This document shows positions 49,453-57,028 of a DNA stretch of 64,000 nucleotides, piece by piece. The stretch comes from Limnobaculum allomyrinae (lineage in GTDB: Bacteria; Pseudomonadota; Gammaproteobacteria; Enterobacterales; Enterobacteriaceae), in the NCBI RefSeq assembly GCF_016649425.1, contig NZ_JADRCR010000001.1, positions 682,001 to 746,000 on the forward strand, in the 5' to 3' direction. Within the stretch, counting starts at the first letter, position 1, and every line of letters starts with the position of its first letter. The notes under the pieces were generated by a model, which made no database searches, was not told the origin of the DNA, and was given only the letters and a program-made list of their open reading frames with translations. The position numbers and the translations under genes were made by a program.

Positions 49453-49479
49453 ATGCTGGAGAATGTAATCATCAGATAA
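49453..49479 (+). CDS. Possible 8-codon leader peptide upstream of topAI
   Basis: ATG CTG GAG AAT GTA ATC ATC AGA TAA would encode MLENVIIR. AGAGG lies 5 bases before the ATG. The stop codon lies inside the left arm of the 49475-49514 hairpin, so ribosome position could open or close it. It is too short for compositional tests, so this is a candidate only. Confidence 0.35.
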   Translation: MLENVIIR

Positions 49480-49551
49480 TCAGACACCCGCGACCTTACG
49501 TCGGGCTGATTATCAATGCGCTAAAACAGGATGCGAACACCTTGTGTTTGC
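49475..49551 (+). promoter_or_regulatory. Tandem hairpins in the topAI leader
   Basis: Hairpin 1 is GATAATCAG (49475-49483) pairing with CTGATTATC (49506-49514), with inner CCC/GGG and GAC/GTC helices. Hairpin 2 is GCGAACAC (49533-49540) pairing with GTGTTTGC (49544-49551). There is no T-run, so a role in translation or Rho-dependent attenuation is more likely than intrinsic termination. Confidence 0.6.
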
Positions 49552-49586
49552 AGGTTTGCTCATGATGATTAACAGGTTTTTCCAGT

Positions 49587-49844
49587 ATGAATATTTCCCG
49601 TCAAGAACAACGTACACTTCACGTCCTCGCTAAAGGTGGACGTATCACTTATATTCGCGATATCTCTGGTCGTGTCACTTCCGTTGAATGTTATTCCCGG
49701 GAAGGATATTTACTTAGCGATTGCACCCTGGATATTTTCGGTAAGCTAAAACGTAAAAAACTGATCAAATCAGTTAACAGTCAACCTTATCGTATCACTA
49801 TGGCTGGGTTACGAGCGGTTCGCCCTCAGTTAGATAACCAATAG
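49587..49844 (+). CDS. topAI: YjhX/TopAI-family toxin (topoisomerase I inhibitor homologue)
   Basis: An 85-residue protein very like E. coli YjhX/TopAI, which binds and inhibits topoisomerase [21 protein letters not shown], then [20 protein letters not shown] and [19 protein letters not shown]. In E. coli the downstream yjhQ (GNAT protein) is the antitoxin. Here a terminator follows 25 bases after the stop and no yjhQ is present, so the gene is an orphan. The ribosome-binding site is weak (ACAGG, 10 bases away) and the leader is structured. Confidence 0.9.
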   Translation: MNISRQEQRTLHVLAKGGRITYIRDISGRVTSVECYSREGYLLSDCTLDIFGKLKRKKLIKSVNSQPYRITMAGLRAVRPQLDNQ

Positions 49845-49869
49845 TTTGATATTGGTGCTTTGGCAGATG

Positions 49870-49893
49870 AAGGCGCAGGTCAAACTGCGCCTT
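49870..49893 (+). terminator. topAI terminator
   Basis: A 9-bp perfect stem (AAGGCGCAG / CTGCGCCTT) with a 6-base loop, followed by a T-rich stretch. Confidence 0.85.
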
Positions 49894-49899
49894 TACTTC

Positions 49900-50134
49900 T
49901 TTTAGTCAATGAATCAGACAGTCATTTATTCAAACCATCAATGGAAGATTTAAACCTTGTGTTGAACAGTTGCCCCTCTATGCCATCCTTGAGCGTTTAA
50001 AAAGATCAGGATGAAGGAATTTATCTGTTTAGAAAGAATAACGCTGACAGATGCCATTCAGAGCCCAGAAATCTTATATATGCTGCATATTGGCGCGAAG
50101 TGTAAATTGAAGTACTAACAGAGATGATGTCTTT
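49900..50134. other. Non-coding or decayed DNA between topAI and the tRNA-derived repeats
   Basis: About 235 bases with short open stretches in different frames (for example FKPCVEQLPLYAILERLKRSG near 49945-50010 and a 35-codon frame from 50011). These could be remains of a lost gene. I recognise no family and see no intact start with a good site. Confidence 0.4.
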
Positions 50135-50506
50135 CCACGATTTTCAGACATAAAAAAAGCGCCTTAGGCGCTTGTTCAATAATGGTGGGTCGTGCAGGAT
50201 CACTCGGCCTGTGGCCTCGCCCTTCGGGCCGTTGCCGCTGGCAACGTTGTCTCACTGCGTTCGACTCGAACCCTGGGTTCTTCATCCCCACGATTTTCAG
50301 ACATAAAAAAAGCGCCTTAGGCGCTTATTCAATAATGGTGGGTCGTGCAGGATCACTCGGCCTTTGGCCTCGCCCTTCGGGCCGTTGCCGCTGGCAACGT
50401 TGTCTCACTGCGTTCGACTCGAACCCCGGGTTCTTCATCCCCACGATTTTCAGACATAAAAAAAGCGCCTTAGGCGCTTGTTCAATAATGGTGGGTCGTG
50501 CAGGAT
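50135..50506 (-). repeat. Tandem 153-bp repeat derived from a tRNA-Lys 3' end
   Basis: Units start at 50135, 50288 and 50441 with a period of exactly 153 bases. Each unit has a minus-strand terminator (AAGCGCC-tta-GGCGCTT) and an 18-base copy of the tRNA-Lys 3' end including CCA. In the first two, 65 bases of GC-rich hairpin DNA follow, and then TCGAACC and a spacer. The third unit runs instead into the intact tRNA gene at 50489. The first two units differ by only a few bases. Confidence 0.88.
50457..50479 (-). terminator. tRNA-Lys terminator
   Basis: A 7-bp stem with a TTA/TAA loop and a run of seven T on the minus strand, 10 bases after the tRNA CCA end. Confidence 0.85.
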
Positions 50507-50564
50507 TCGAACCTGCGACCAATTGATTAAAAGTCAACTGCTCTACCGACTGAGCTAACGACCC
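50489..50564 (-). tRNA. tRNA-Lys (UUU anticodon)
   Basis: 76 bases, with CCA encoded. It forms a standard cloverleaf with anticodon TTT in TTGACTTTTAATCAA and T-loop GGTTCGAATCC. It is nearly identical to E. coli lysT-type genes, which occupy the same place beside cpoB. Confidence 0.97.
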
Positions 50565-50620
50565 ATTATTGATATTCTGAAGTGATAACAACGAAATAAA
50601 TCAAGATGAAATGGCTTAGA

Positions 50621-50732
50621 TGGTGGTCGTGCAGGATTACTCGGCCTTTGGCCTTGCCCTTCGGGCCGTTGCCGCTGGCAACGTTATCTCACTGCGTTCG
50701 ACTCGAACCTTTGGTTCTTCATCCTCACGATT
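50621..50732 (-). repeat. Third, diverged copy of the tRNA-Lys-derived element between the two tRNA genes
   Basis: It carries the same tRNA 3'-end fragment (one G missing), the same hairpin block (GGCCTTTGGCC, GCCCTTCGGGC, CGTTGCCGCTGGCAACG) and TCGAACC. It lacks the terminator part and differs at about a dozen positions from the 153-bp units. It lies between the two tRNA-Lys genes, so it is part of their spacer RNA if they are co-transcribed. Confidence 0.8.
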
Positions 50733-50756
50733 ATCTATCGTGCTAAAGCTTAGTAA

Positions 50757-50832
50757 TGGTGGGTCGTGCAGGATTCGAACCTGCGACCAATTGATTAAAA
50801 GTCAACTGCTCTACCGACTGAGCTAACGACCC
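50757..50832 (-). tRNA. tRNA-Lys (UUU anticodon), second copy
   Basis: 76 bases, identical in sequence to the copy at 50489-50564, with CCA encoded. It is upstream on the minus strand, 192 bases from the other, so the two probably form one transcript separated by the tRNA-derived element. Confidence 0.97.
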
Positions 50833-51042
50833 TAAGCTTTACTATCTTTACTAATTTGCTATCTGTTACATGCGGATGCTGTATCCAGTTATCCCCTGCA
50901 ACGGCGGCTTATATTAATCACTTCTGGAATTTGTGCAACAAAAATTTTCCCTTTCGGCATCTAACTGCCTGATCTTTACCCATCTGACCTCATAAAATAG
51001 CCAATCTGGTAAAAATACAGGCAGATTATAATAACCAAAAGC

Positions 51043-51807
51043 TTACAGAGCGCTTAAACGTTTCTCTGCTTGTTTAGCGCTGGCGCTGTTCGCATACAGG
51101 GAGATAATACGCTGATACACCGCTTTAGCCTTATCCTTCTCACCTTTCTCCTGCATGATAATGCCTACTTTCAGCATTGATTCAGAAGCTTTAGGGGATT
51201 TAGGATAATTTTTTACTACCGTAGCAAAATAGTATGACGCATCATCTTTCTTGCCTTTGTTGTAATTCAGTTGTCCCAGCCAGTAATTAGCATTTGGCTG
51301 ATAGCTGGAGTTTGGGTACTGTTTTACAAAACTCTGAAAAGCAGTGATAGCATCATCATACTGTTTCTTTTCCAGAGCCAGGGTTACCGCATTATCGTAA
51401 TCCTGTTTTTCATTACCACTGCTTGCTGCGGCAGCACCGGTTGAGGTACTTGCTGCTGTGCCGGTGGTGGTAGCCGCGCTGGCAGATGATGTATTGGAAG
51501 TACTCGCGGCAGATGAAGCCCCTTTGCTGCCCAGTTCATCTATCTGCTGCAAAATAATCTTTTGTCGTTCGACAATTTGTTCTAACTGATACTGATTGGT
51601 TTGGATCTGACCACGCAGACTATCAATATCTCTCTGCGAATCGGACAATTGCTGCTGCAATTGAGTCAGCAATTGCCCATGTGCGTTAGATATACGCTCC
51701 AGCTGAGTGAGGCGCTCATCATCTGACGCAGCAATAGCAGCCCCAGGGGCTGCTATGCCAACCAGTAACGACAGACCTAATAAACGATATCTGAAATTAC
51801 GGTTCAT
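51043..51807 (-). CDS. cpoB: Cell division coordinator CpoB (YbgF)
   Basis: A 254-residue periplasmic protein. The signal peptide ends at AIAA (about residue 27). A coiled-coil trimerisation region covers about 30-95 (LTQLERISNAHGQLLTQLQ). A Ser/Thr/Ala-rich linker spans about 97-135. A C-terminal TPR domain (KQDYDNAVTLALEKKQYDDA; YQPNANYWLGQLNYNKGKKD) binds TolA. It couples Tol activity to PBP1B during septation. It is the last gene of the tol-pal operon and follows pal by 9 bases. Confidence 0.95.
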   Translation of the reverse strand: MNRNFRYRLLGLSLLVGIAAPGAAIAASDDERLTQLERISNAHGQLLTQLQQQLSDSQRDIDSLRGQIQTNQYQLEQIVERQKIILQQIDELGSKGASSAASTSNTSSASAATTTGTAASTSTGAAAASSGNEKQDYDNAVTLALEKKQYDDAITAFQSFVKQYPNSSYQPNANYWLGQLNYNKGKKDDASYYFATVVKNYPKSPKASESMLKVGIIMQEKGEKDKAKAVYQRIISLYANSASAKQAEKRLSAL

Positions 51808-51816
51808 GAGTTTCTC

Positions 51817-52329
51817 TTAGTAAACAAGTACTGCGCGACGGTTTTTAGCATAAGCAGCTTCGTCATGACCTAATACTGCAGGTTTCTCTTTACCATAAGA
51901 GACGATAGCCATTTGCTCACCAGATACGCCTTTACCCTGGAGATACATCTTCACCGCATTAGCACGACGTTCGCCCAGTGCGATGTTGTATTCCGGAGTA
52001 CCACGCTCATCCGCATGACCTTCGATAGTCACTTTGTAAGACGGGTTTGAACGCAGGAATGCTGCATGAGCATCCAGCATTTGAGCGAAATCAGAACGCA
52101 CATCGTAGCTGTCGTAATCGAAGTAAACGATGTTGTTGCTTTGCAGCTGTTGCAGAGTCAGACGCGCTTGCTCATCCAGAGATGAACTGTTGCCACCCAT
52201 ACCGTAACCGCCATTAGCACCCATACCTGACTGGCTACCATCAGTGTCAGAGCCACTGCTGCTACATGCAGCCAGAGCCATAACAGGTAACGCAAACATC
52301 AGCCCCTTCAGCACTTTATTCAGTTGCAT
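51817..52329 (-). CDS. pal: Peptidoglycan-associated outer-membrane lipoprotein Pal
   Basis: A 170-residue lipoprotein. The lipobox is ALAAC with lipidated Cys22. The OmpA-like peptidoglycan-binding domain covers about 60-170 ([42 protein letters not shown]). The start [15 protein letters not shown] has AAGGA upstream; the longer frame to 52362 is not in the family. It partners TolB. Confidence 0.97.
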   Translation of the reverse strand: MQLNKVLKGLMFALPVMALAACSSSGSDTDGSQSGMGANGGYGMGGNSSSLDEQARLTLQQLQSNNIVYFDYDSYDVRSDFAQMLDAHAAFLRSNPSYKVTIEGHADERGTPEYNIALGERRANAVKMYLQGKGVSGEQMAIVSYGKEKPAVLGHDEAAYAKNRRAVLVY

Positions 52330-52381
52330 TTTTCTCGATCCTTTAATAAATAAGATTGCCATACATTTTTAACATCATGCA

Positions 52382-53674
52382 TCACAGATACGGCGACCAG
52401 GCAGGAAATTTAACCTGACCTTCAGTTGCCGGAAGACGCGCTTTAAAACGCCCATCGGTCGAAACTAAACGTAACACGCTACCCGGCCCTTCAGTGGCAC
52501 TATAGATAATCATGGTTCCGTTAGGTGCGATACTCGGCGTTTCATCCAGGAAGGTTTCGGTCAATACTTGCACCGCTCCTGTGTCCAGATCCAGTTTAGC
52601 GATGTGCTGTTGACCATTCGCGGAACTCACCATCGCCATAAACTTGCCGTCTGGTGATACATCCGTGTCTTGATTTTGAGCACCTTCCCAGGAAACGCGA
52701 ACCGGCGCACCGCCGTTAATATTCACTTTATAAATTTGTGGATGTCCACCCTGGTCAGAAGTGTACGCCAGAGTTTGGTTATCCGGATACCAGGATGGCT
52801 CGGTGTCGTTGCTACGACTGCGAGTCACCTGAGTAATTTGACCTGAAGCTAAGTTCATCACATACAGATTCAAACTGCCATCTTTTGATAATGCAAAAGC
52901 CAGTTTAGAACCATCCGGAGAGAACGCCGGAGCACCGTTGTGACGAGGGAAAGCGGCAACGCGCTTAATTGCGCCGTTAGATAACGTCTGAACTACTAAT
53001 TCAGAGCGACCACTTTCAAAAGTTACATAGGCAATTTTGCTACCGTCCGGAGACCAGGCCGGAGACATCAACGGCTCTGGTGAACGGTGAACCACTGACT
53101 GGTTAAATCCATCATAGTCGGATACACGCAGTTCATGAGGGAATTGACCACCGGCTTTACGTACCACGTAAGCAATACGAGTACGGAATGCACCTTTAAT
53201 GCCGGTCAATTTTTCAAAGGTTTCATCACTGGCGGTATGAGCCGCAAAGCGTAACCATTGTTTAGTGATCTTATATTGGTTTTGCGATAAAACCGTTGGG
53301 CTGGCCGTTGAGGTATCAACTAATTGATAAGATACCAGATAACCACCATCTGCACTTGGCTGGATTTGTCCAACCACTACCGCATCGATCCCTAAAGCAG
53401 ACCATGCTGCCGGAGTCACTTCAGAAACGGTGGTTGGTGATTGTGGGTTACGTTCAGCCGCCAATGGGTTAAATTTGCCGCTGTTTCTTAAATCAGAAGC
53501 AATAATATCAGCGATATTTTCTGGCGCAGCGCCAGTACCAGTCCACTTAAATGGCACAACACCAATTGGTCTGGCTGAATCCACGCCCTGAGTAATAACG
53601 ATTCTGACTTCAGCGTGTAGCACAGATGCCCACAAAATCAGCAAACCCATGGCTAGTCGAAATGCATGCTTCAT
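52382..53674 (-). CDS. tolB: Tol-Pal translocation protein TolB
   Basis: A 430-residue periplasmic protein, exactly the E. coli length. The signal peptide is cleaved after VLHA (about residue 21); the mature N-terminus [16 protein letters not shown] contains the TolA-binding segment. An N-terminal alpha/beta domain is followed by a six-bladed propeller from about 165 with repeats such as [32 protein letters not shown] and [16 protein letters not shown]. The start at 53674 has AGGGAG upstream. Confidence 0.97.
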   Translation of the reverse strand: MKHAFRLAMGLLILWASVLHAEVRIVITQGVDSARPIGVVPFKWTGTGAAPENIADIIASDLRNSGKFNPLAAERNPQSPTTVSEVTPAAWSALGIDAVVVGQIQPSADGGYLVSYQLVDTSTASPTVLSQNQYKITKQWLRFAAHTASDETFEKLTGIKGAFRTRIAYVVRKAGGQFPHELRVSDYDGFNQSVVHRSPEPLMSPAWSPDGSKIAYVTFESGRSELVVQTLSNGAIKRVAAFPRHNGAPAFSPDGSKLAFALSKDGSLNLYVMNLASGQITQVTRSRSNDTEPSWYPDNQTLAYTSDQGGHPQIYKVNINGGAPVRVSWEGAQNQDTDVSPDGKFMAMVSSANGQQHIAKLDLDTGAVQVLTETFLDETPSIAPNGTMIIYSATEGPGSVLRLVSTDGRFKARLPATEGQVKFPAWSPYL

Positions 53675-53815
53675 GTTCTCTCCCTTATCCCGGCCGAATG
53701 GCCTTGATAAATTGCTCGTTTGTAACAAAGTGACAACGTTTAAACCGTTCAAATATTGGCTATAACCAATCAGAAATCAAGTCTAAAACGTAATTTCTCT
53801 TTATCTATCTTCCAG

Positions 53816-54868
53816 TTACTGTGGTTTAAAATCGATTGGGGCGTTTTTAAACTTTTCATACACGGCAGTTGATGGGGGTTTCGGTATCTTCGCCTGCCTT
53901 GCTGCCACTAATGCAACCTGACAAAGCGCCGGATCCCCACCTTCTGCCTGAACACTAAACAAGGTTCCATCTGGTGCTAACTTGATTCGCAGCGTACAGG
54001 TTTTACCTCTGTACAATTGCGCATCATAAAAATTTCGCATAATTGCAGATTGAATCTGCGACATATAAGCATCAACCTCAGGCCCCGTGGCTCCTGCTTT
54101 AGTACCGCCACCCGAAGCACCATTAGCTGATGGTGCATTTTTATCAGAAGCCAATCCGCCAAAAATATCATCGACTTCTGCGGCAGCCTTTTTGGCATCC
54201 GCTGCGGCTTTTTTCGCATCCGCTGCTTTCTTGGCATCATCTGCGGCTTTTTGCTTAGCATCCGCAGCAGCCTTCTGTTTGGCATCTTCTGCCGCTTTCT
54301 GCTTAGCTAATGCTTCGGTTTGCTTTTTAGCGTCATCAGCAGCTTTTTTAGCATCGGCTTCCGCTTTCTTTCGTGCTTCTGCAGCGGCTGCCGTGGCTTT
54401 TTGTTGAGCTTCGGCTTCAGCCTTAGCCTGAGCAGCCTGAGCCTCAGCTTGCTTTTGTGCTTCCTGCGCTTTCTTCGCTGCCTGCTCGGCCTGTTGCTGT
54501 TGTTCCGCCTGTTTTTTTGCTGCTTCCTGAGCAGCCAGACGATCTTTTTCTAACTGCTTCAGACGTTGTTGCTCAGCGGCCTGTTGTTGACGCTGCTCTT
54601 CAGCCTGACGGTCAACTTCCTGCTGTCTGAGTTTTTCTGCCCGCTTGGCATCTGATTTTTGTTGCTGTTGGCGTTCATACTGTTGAGCCATAGCGTTAGG
54701 ATCGACCATCACAGCATCAATAACTGAGCCACCACCGCCCCCGCCGGTCAGGATATCTTTTTGCATAAACGCGCCGATCGCCAATAAGCCAATCACCAGG
54801 ATATGCAAAATTATCGAAACCATTACTGAACGGTTTAGTTTATCTTCGTGCTCTGTTGCCTTTACCAC
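53816..54868 (-). CDS. tolA: Tol-Pal energy-transducing protein TolA
   Basis: A 350-residue inner-membrane protein that spans the periplasm. An N-terminal membrane helix (about 14-34, VMVSIILHILVIGLLAIGAF) contacts TolQR. Domain II (about 60-235) is a long Ala/Lys/Glu/Gln-rich helix with KAADDAKK-type repeats. Domain III (about 265-350) has a disulfide pair, Cys291 and Cys316 (GKTCTLRIKLAPDG, DPALCQVAL). It is shorter than E. coli TolA (421), with the loss in the repetitive domain II. The start is GTG, as in E. coli. Confidence 0.95.
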   Translation of the reverse strand: MVKATEHEDKLNRSVMVSIILHILVIGLLAIGAFMQKDILTGGGGGGSVIDAVMVDPNAMAQQYERQQQQKSDAKRAEKLRQQEVDRQAEEQRQQQAAEQQRLKQLEKDRLAAQEAAKKQAEQQQQAEQAAKKAQEAQKQAEAQAAQAKAEAEAQQKATAAAAEARKKAEADAKKAADDAKKQTEALAKQKAAEDAKQKAAADAKQKAADDAKKAADAKKAAADAKKAAAEVDDIFGGLASDKNAPSANGASGGGTKAGATGPEVDAYMSQIQSAIMRNFYDAQLYRGKTCTLRIKLAPDGTLFSVQAEGGDPALCQVALVAARQAKIPKPPSTAVYEKFKNAPIDFKPQ

Positions 54869-54932
54869 TCGCTGCTTCCAAAAAACAAATGAACTGACAA
54901 GACCGCTGACTTAACTAAGCTAAACTCAACCA

Positions 54933-55367
54933 TTATATCGGTTGAGTCATCAACCCAACAGAGGTTACACCTGCACGATGAAGCATATTTAACGCTTTAA
55001 TAACTTCATCATAGGGAACTTCTTTAGCGCCACCGATTAAAAATACTGTTTTTGGATCTTCCTTTAACCGTGCCTGAGCTTCCGCAATCACCTGTTGCTC
55101 GGGGATCTGCTCAATGCGCTCTTTATCCACAACTAACGCATACTGCCCTACTCCAGATACTTCGACAATAACCGGAGGTTTATTATCCGTAGAAACTGCT
55201 TTGGAATCGGAAGCATCCGGTAAATCAACCTCTACGCTTTGGGTAATAATTGGTGCAGTTGCCATAAAAATCAACAACAACACTAATAATACGTCCAATA
55301 GCGGAACGATGTTAATTTCAGCTGTTTTACCCGTGCTACTGCGCCGAGATGTACGTTTATACGCCAC
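54933..55367 (-). CDS. tolR: Tol-Pal motor subunit TolR
   Basis: A 144-residue ExbD/TolR protein. The single membrane helix contains the essential aspartate (EINIVPLLDVLLVLLLIFM, about 19-37). A periplasmic domain ends in a C-terminal amphipathic helix. It works with TolQ as a proton-driven motor. It is 14 bases downstream of tolQ. Confidence 0.97.
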   Translation of the reverse strand: MAYKRTSRRSSTGKTAEINIVPLLDVLLVLLLIFMATAPIITQSVEVDLPDASDSKAVSTDNKPPVIVEVSGVGQYALVVDKERIEQIPEQQVIAEAQARLKEDPKTVFLIGGAKEVPYDEVIKALNMLHRAGVTSVGLMTQPI

Positions 55368-55381
55368 GCTAGCCCCCTTGC

Positions 55382-56065
55382 TTATTTAGTCTCTGTTGAG
55401 AACGCCTGACGATGGAGAATTGTGGTGAACTCTTCCATAAAGTTGTCATAATTCTGCTCGAGCTTAAATACCCGCAAGCTAAGGCGGTTGTGTGCCATTA
55501 CGGCAGGGATCGCAGCAAATAAACCAATTGCGGTAGCGATCAATGCTTCAGCAATACCCGGCGCAACCATCTGCAAGGTAGCCTGTTTTACTGCGCCCAG
55601 TGCGATAAAGGAGTGCATAATCCCCCATACGGTACCAAACAGACCGATATACGGACTGATAGACCCGACCACACCAAGGAATGGAATATGGTTTTCCAGG
55701 TTCTCAAGCTCACGATTCAGAGAAAGGCGCATTGCTCTGGTTGCCCCTTCAATGGCTGCTTCCGGCGCATGATTGTTAGCGCGGTGCAGGCGAGCGAACT
55801 CTTTAAAACCTGAATAGAAAATTTGTTCGGAACCACCCAGCTCATCGCGGCGGGAGTTGCTTTCCTGATACAAACGCGACAAATCAATACCAGACCAGAA
55901 TTTATCCTCAAAAGCTTCCGCTTCACGTCTTGCCGTACTTAAAATACGGGTACGTTGGATAATAATGGCCCAGGATGCAATCGAGAACCCAACCAGGATC
56001 AGCATTACAAATTTTACGAGTAAACTAGCCTCAAGAAACAGGCTCATGATATTCATGTCAGTCAC
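55382..56065 (-). CDS. tolQ: Tol-Pal motor subunit TolQ
   Basis: A 227-residue MotA/ExbB-family protein with three membrane helices. Conserved parts are [42 protein letters not shown] and [26 protein letters not shown]. Its ATG overlaps the end of ybgC by 4 bases. Confidence 0.97.
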   Translation of the reverse strand: MTDMNIMSLFLEASLLVKFVMLILVGFSIASWAIIIQRTRILSTARREAEAFEDKFWSGIDLSRLYQESNSRRDELGGSEQIFYSGFKEFARLHRANNHAPEAAIEGATRAMRLSLNRELENLENHIPFLGVVGSISPYIGLFGTVWGIMHSFIALGAVKQATLQMVAPGIAEALIATAIGLFAAIPAVMAHNRLSLRVFKLEQNYDNFMEEFTTILHRQAFSTETK

Positions 56066-56466
56066 TTCTTCAACTCCGCGACAATAGACTTGGAAAGCTT
56101 CATTGGCTTCATCAAGTGTGAATCAATACATGCTACTAACACATCTGCCTGGCTTAAAAGTTTACCATGTTGGTCAAAGATGCGTTGTGCAAACGTAAGG
56201 GATGCGCCGCCAATAGCTACCACTTCAGTTTCAATTTCCAGCATGTCATCAAGACGAGCAGGAAAAATATACTCAACGGCCATACGACGAACAGCGAAAG
56301 CGACATGCTCACTCAGCAATTGTTGCTGATTATAATTGTATTGGCGCAGCATCTCAGTGCGCGCTCTTTCATAAAAGGCCACATAACGGGCATGATAAAC
56401 TACACCGCCGGCGTCAGTGTCTTCAAAATAGACCCGAACGGGCCATTTGAACAGCAAGTTACTCAC
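56062..56466 (-). CDS. ybgC: Acyl-CoA thioesterase YbgC
   Basis: A 134-residue hot-dog-fold thioesterase at the head of the tol-pal operon. The active-site motif is [25 protein letters not shown] with Asp18. The start is GTG, consistent with the family N-terminus ([13 protein letters not shown]); the upstream site is weak. In E. coli YbgC associates with phospholipid synthesis proteins. Confidence 0.93.
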   Translation of the reverse strand: MSNLLFKWPVRVYFEDTDAGGVVYHARYVAFYERARTEMLRQYNYNQQQLLSEHVAFAVRRMAVEYIFPARLDDMLEIETEVVAIGGASLTFAQRIFDQHGKLLSQADVLVACIDSHLMKPMKLSKSIVAELKK

Positions 56467-56610
56467 AAATATATCCAGTCTGACTCTATAACTAACCGAC
56501 TGATACTATACGCAAGAGCAAACCACTTGGGAATGGAAAGCAGCAGATGAGAGCAAAAATAATTCTCAGTTAGGAAAACTGACCATTATTTTTGCTATGT
56601 GAAAATGAGC

Positions 56611-56904
56611 TTATGACAAAAAGTAAGCTAAGCCTGCGATCAAGATCGCAATTGCAGGAAGCGGTGTAAAAAAGGCTTTCCAGCGAATTCTCCGCGGGCG
56701 GAACCCTACCCCGTGGATAATTCCGGTGCATATGGCCCACATAATCAGAAAACTTTGCCATATTTCAATAGAACTGGTTTTAGCTGCGAATCGGGCAGGA
56801 TCCCAGAAAACGCAGAACGCCAGTGAAAACGCTAAGATTAAAGAAAGGGCCCGAAACGGGCCCTTATCCATAATAGCGTACAGTTTATTAAACACAGTAC
56901 CCAT
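56611..56904 (-). CDS. ybgE: Cyd operon protein YbgE
   Basis: A 97-residue inner-membrane protein with three hydrophobic segments, matching E. coli YbgE (FWDPARFAAKTSSIEIW; MWAICTGIIHGVGFRPRRIRW). Its role is unknown; it accompanies cydABX. It starts 2 bases after the cydX stop. Codons around 56845-56865 form a strong GC-rich palindrome. Confidence 0.92.
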   Translation of the reverse strand: MGTVFNKLYAIMDKGPFRALSLILAFSLAFCVFWDPARFAAKTSSIEIWQSFLIMWAICTGIIHGVGFRPRRIRWKAFFTPLPAIAILIAGLAYFLS

Positions 56905-56906
56905 TA

Positions 56907-57008
56907 TTATTCGTCTTTATTCCCGTTGTTGGTTTCATACCATACTGCACCGATGATACCACATGCACAGGCAAGCAACGTACCGAGACTCCAGGCAAAA
57001 TACCACAT
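56907..57008 (-). CDS. cydX: Cytochrome bd-I oxidase small subunit CydX
   Basis: A 33-residue single-helix protein: MWYFAWSLGTLLACACGIIG then AVWYETNNGNKDE. The MWYFAW-LGTLLAC core is the hallmark of CydX (YbgT), which stabilises the haem site of CydAB. AAGGAG precedes the ATG. It lies 20 bases after cydB. Confidence 0.97.
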   Translation of the reverse strand: MWYFAWSLGTLLACACGIIGAVWYETNNGNKDE

Positions 57009-57028
57009 TGTTTTGCTCCTTGTTGATA

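Larger units (their letters stand above)
49090..49586. other. Intergenic region with the aroG promoter and a structured topAI leader
   Basis: Between the aroG start and the toxin gene there is no protein I trust; an 82-codon frame at 49317-49565 resembles nothing. The right half contains the leader elements listed separately. AT-rich aroG promoter sequence occupies 49120-49300. Confidence 0.6.

Noticed and set aside
49317-49565. An 82-codon reading frame upstream of topAI
   Set aside because: No ribosome-binding site, no family resemblance, and it runs through the leader hairpins.
50135-50440. CRISPR-like regular repetition
   Set aside because: The units are 153 bp, contiguous and nearly identical throughout, with no short repeat/variable spacer pattern and no cas genes.
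50182-50526. A 114-codon plus-strand reading frame across the repeats
   Set aside because: It is read through the antisense of tRNA-Lys ends and their terminators; its repetitive product is a product of the 153-bp repeat.
54087-54553. Ser/Ala/Phe-rich frames on the plus strand opposite tolA
   Set aside because: They are antisense to the Ala/Lys repeat of TolA and only reflect its composition.
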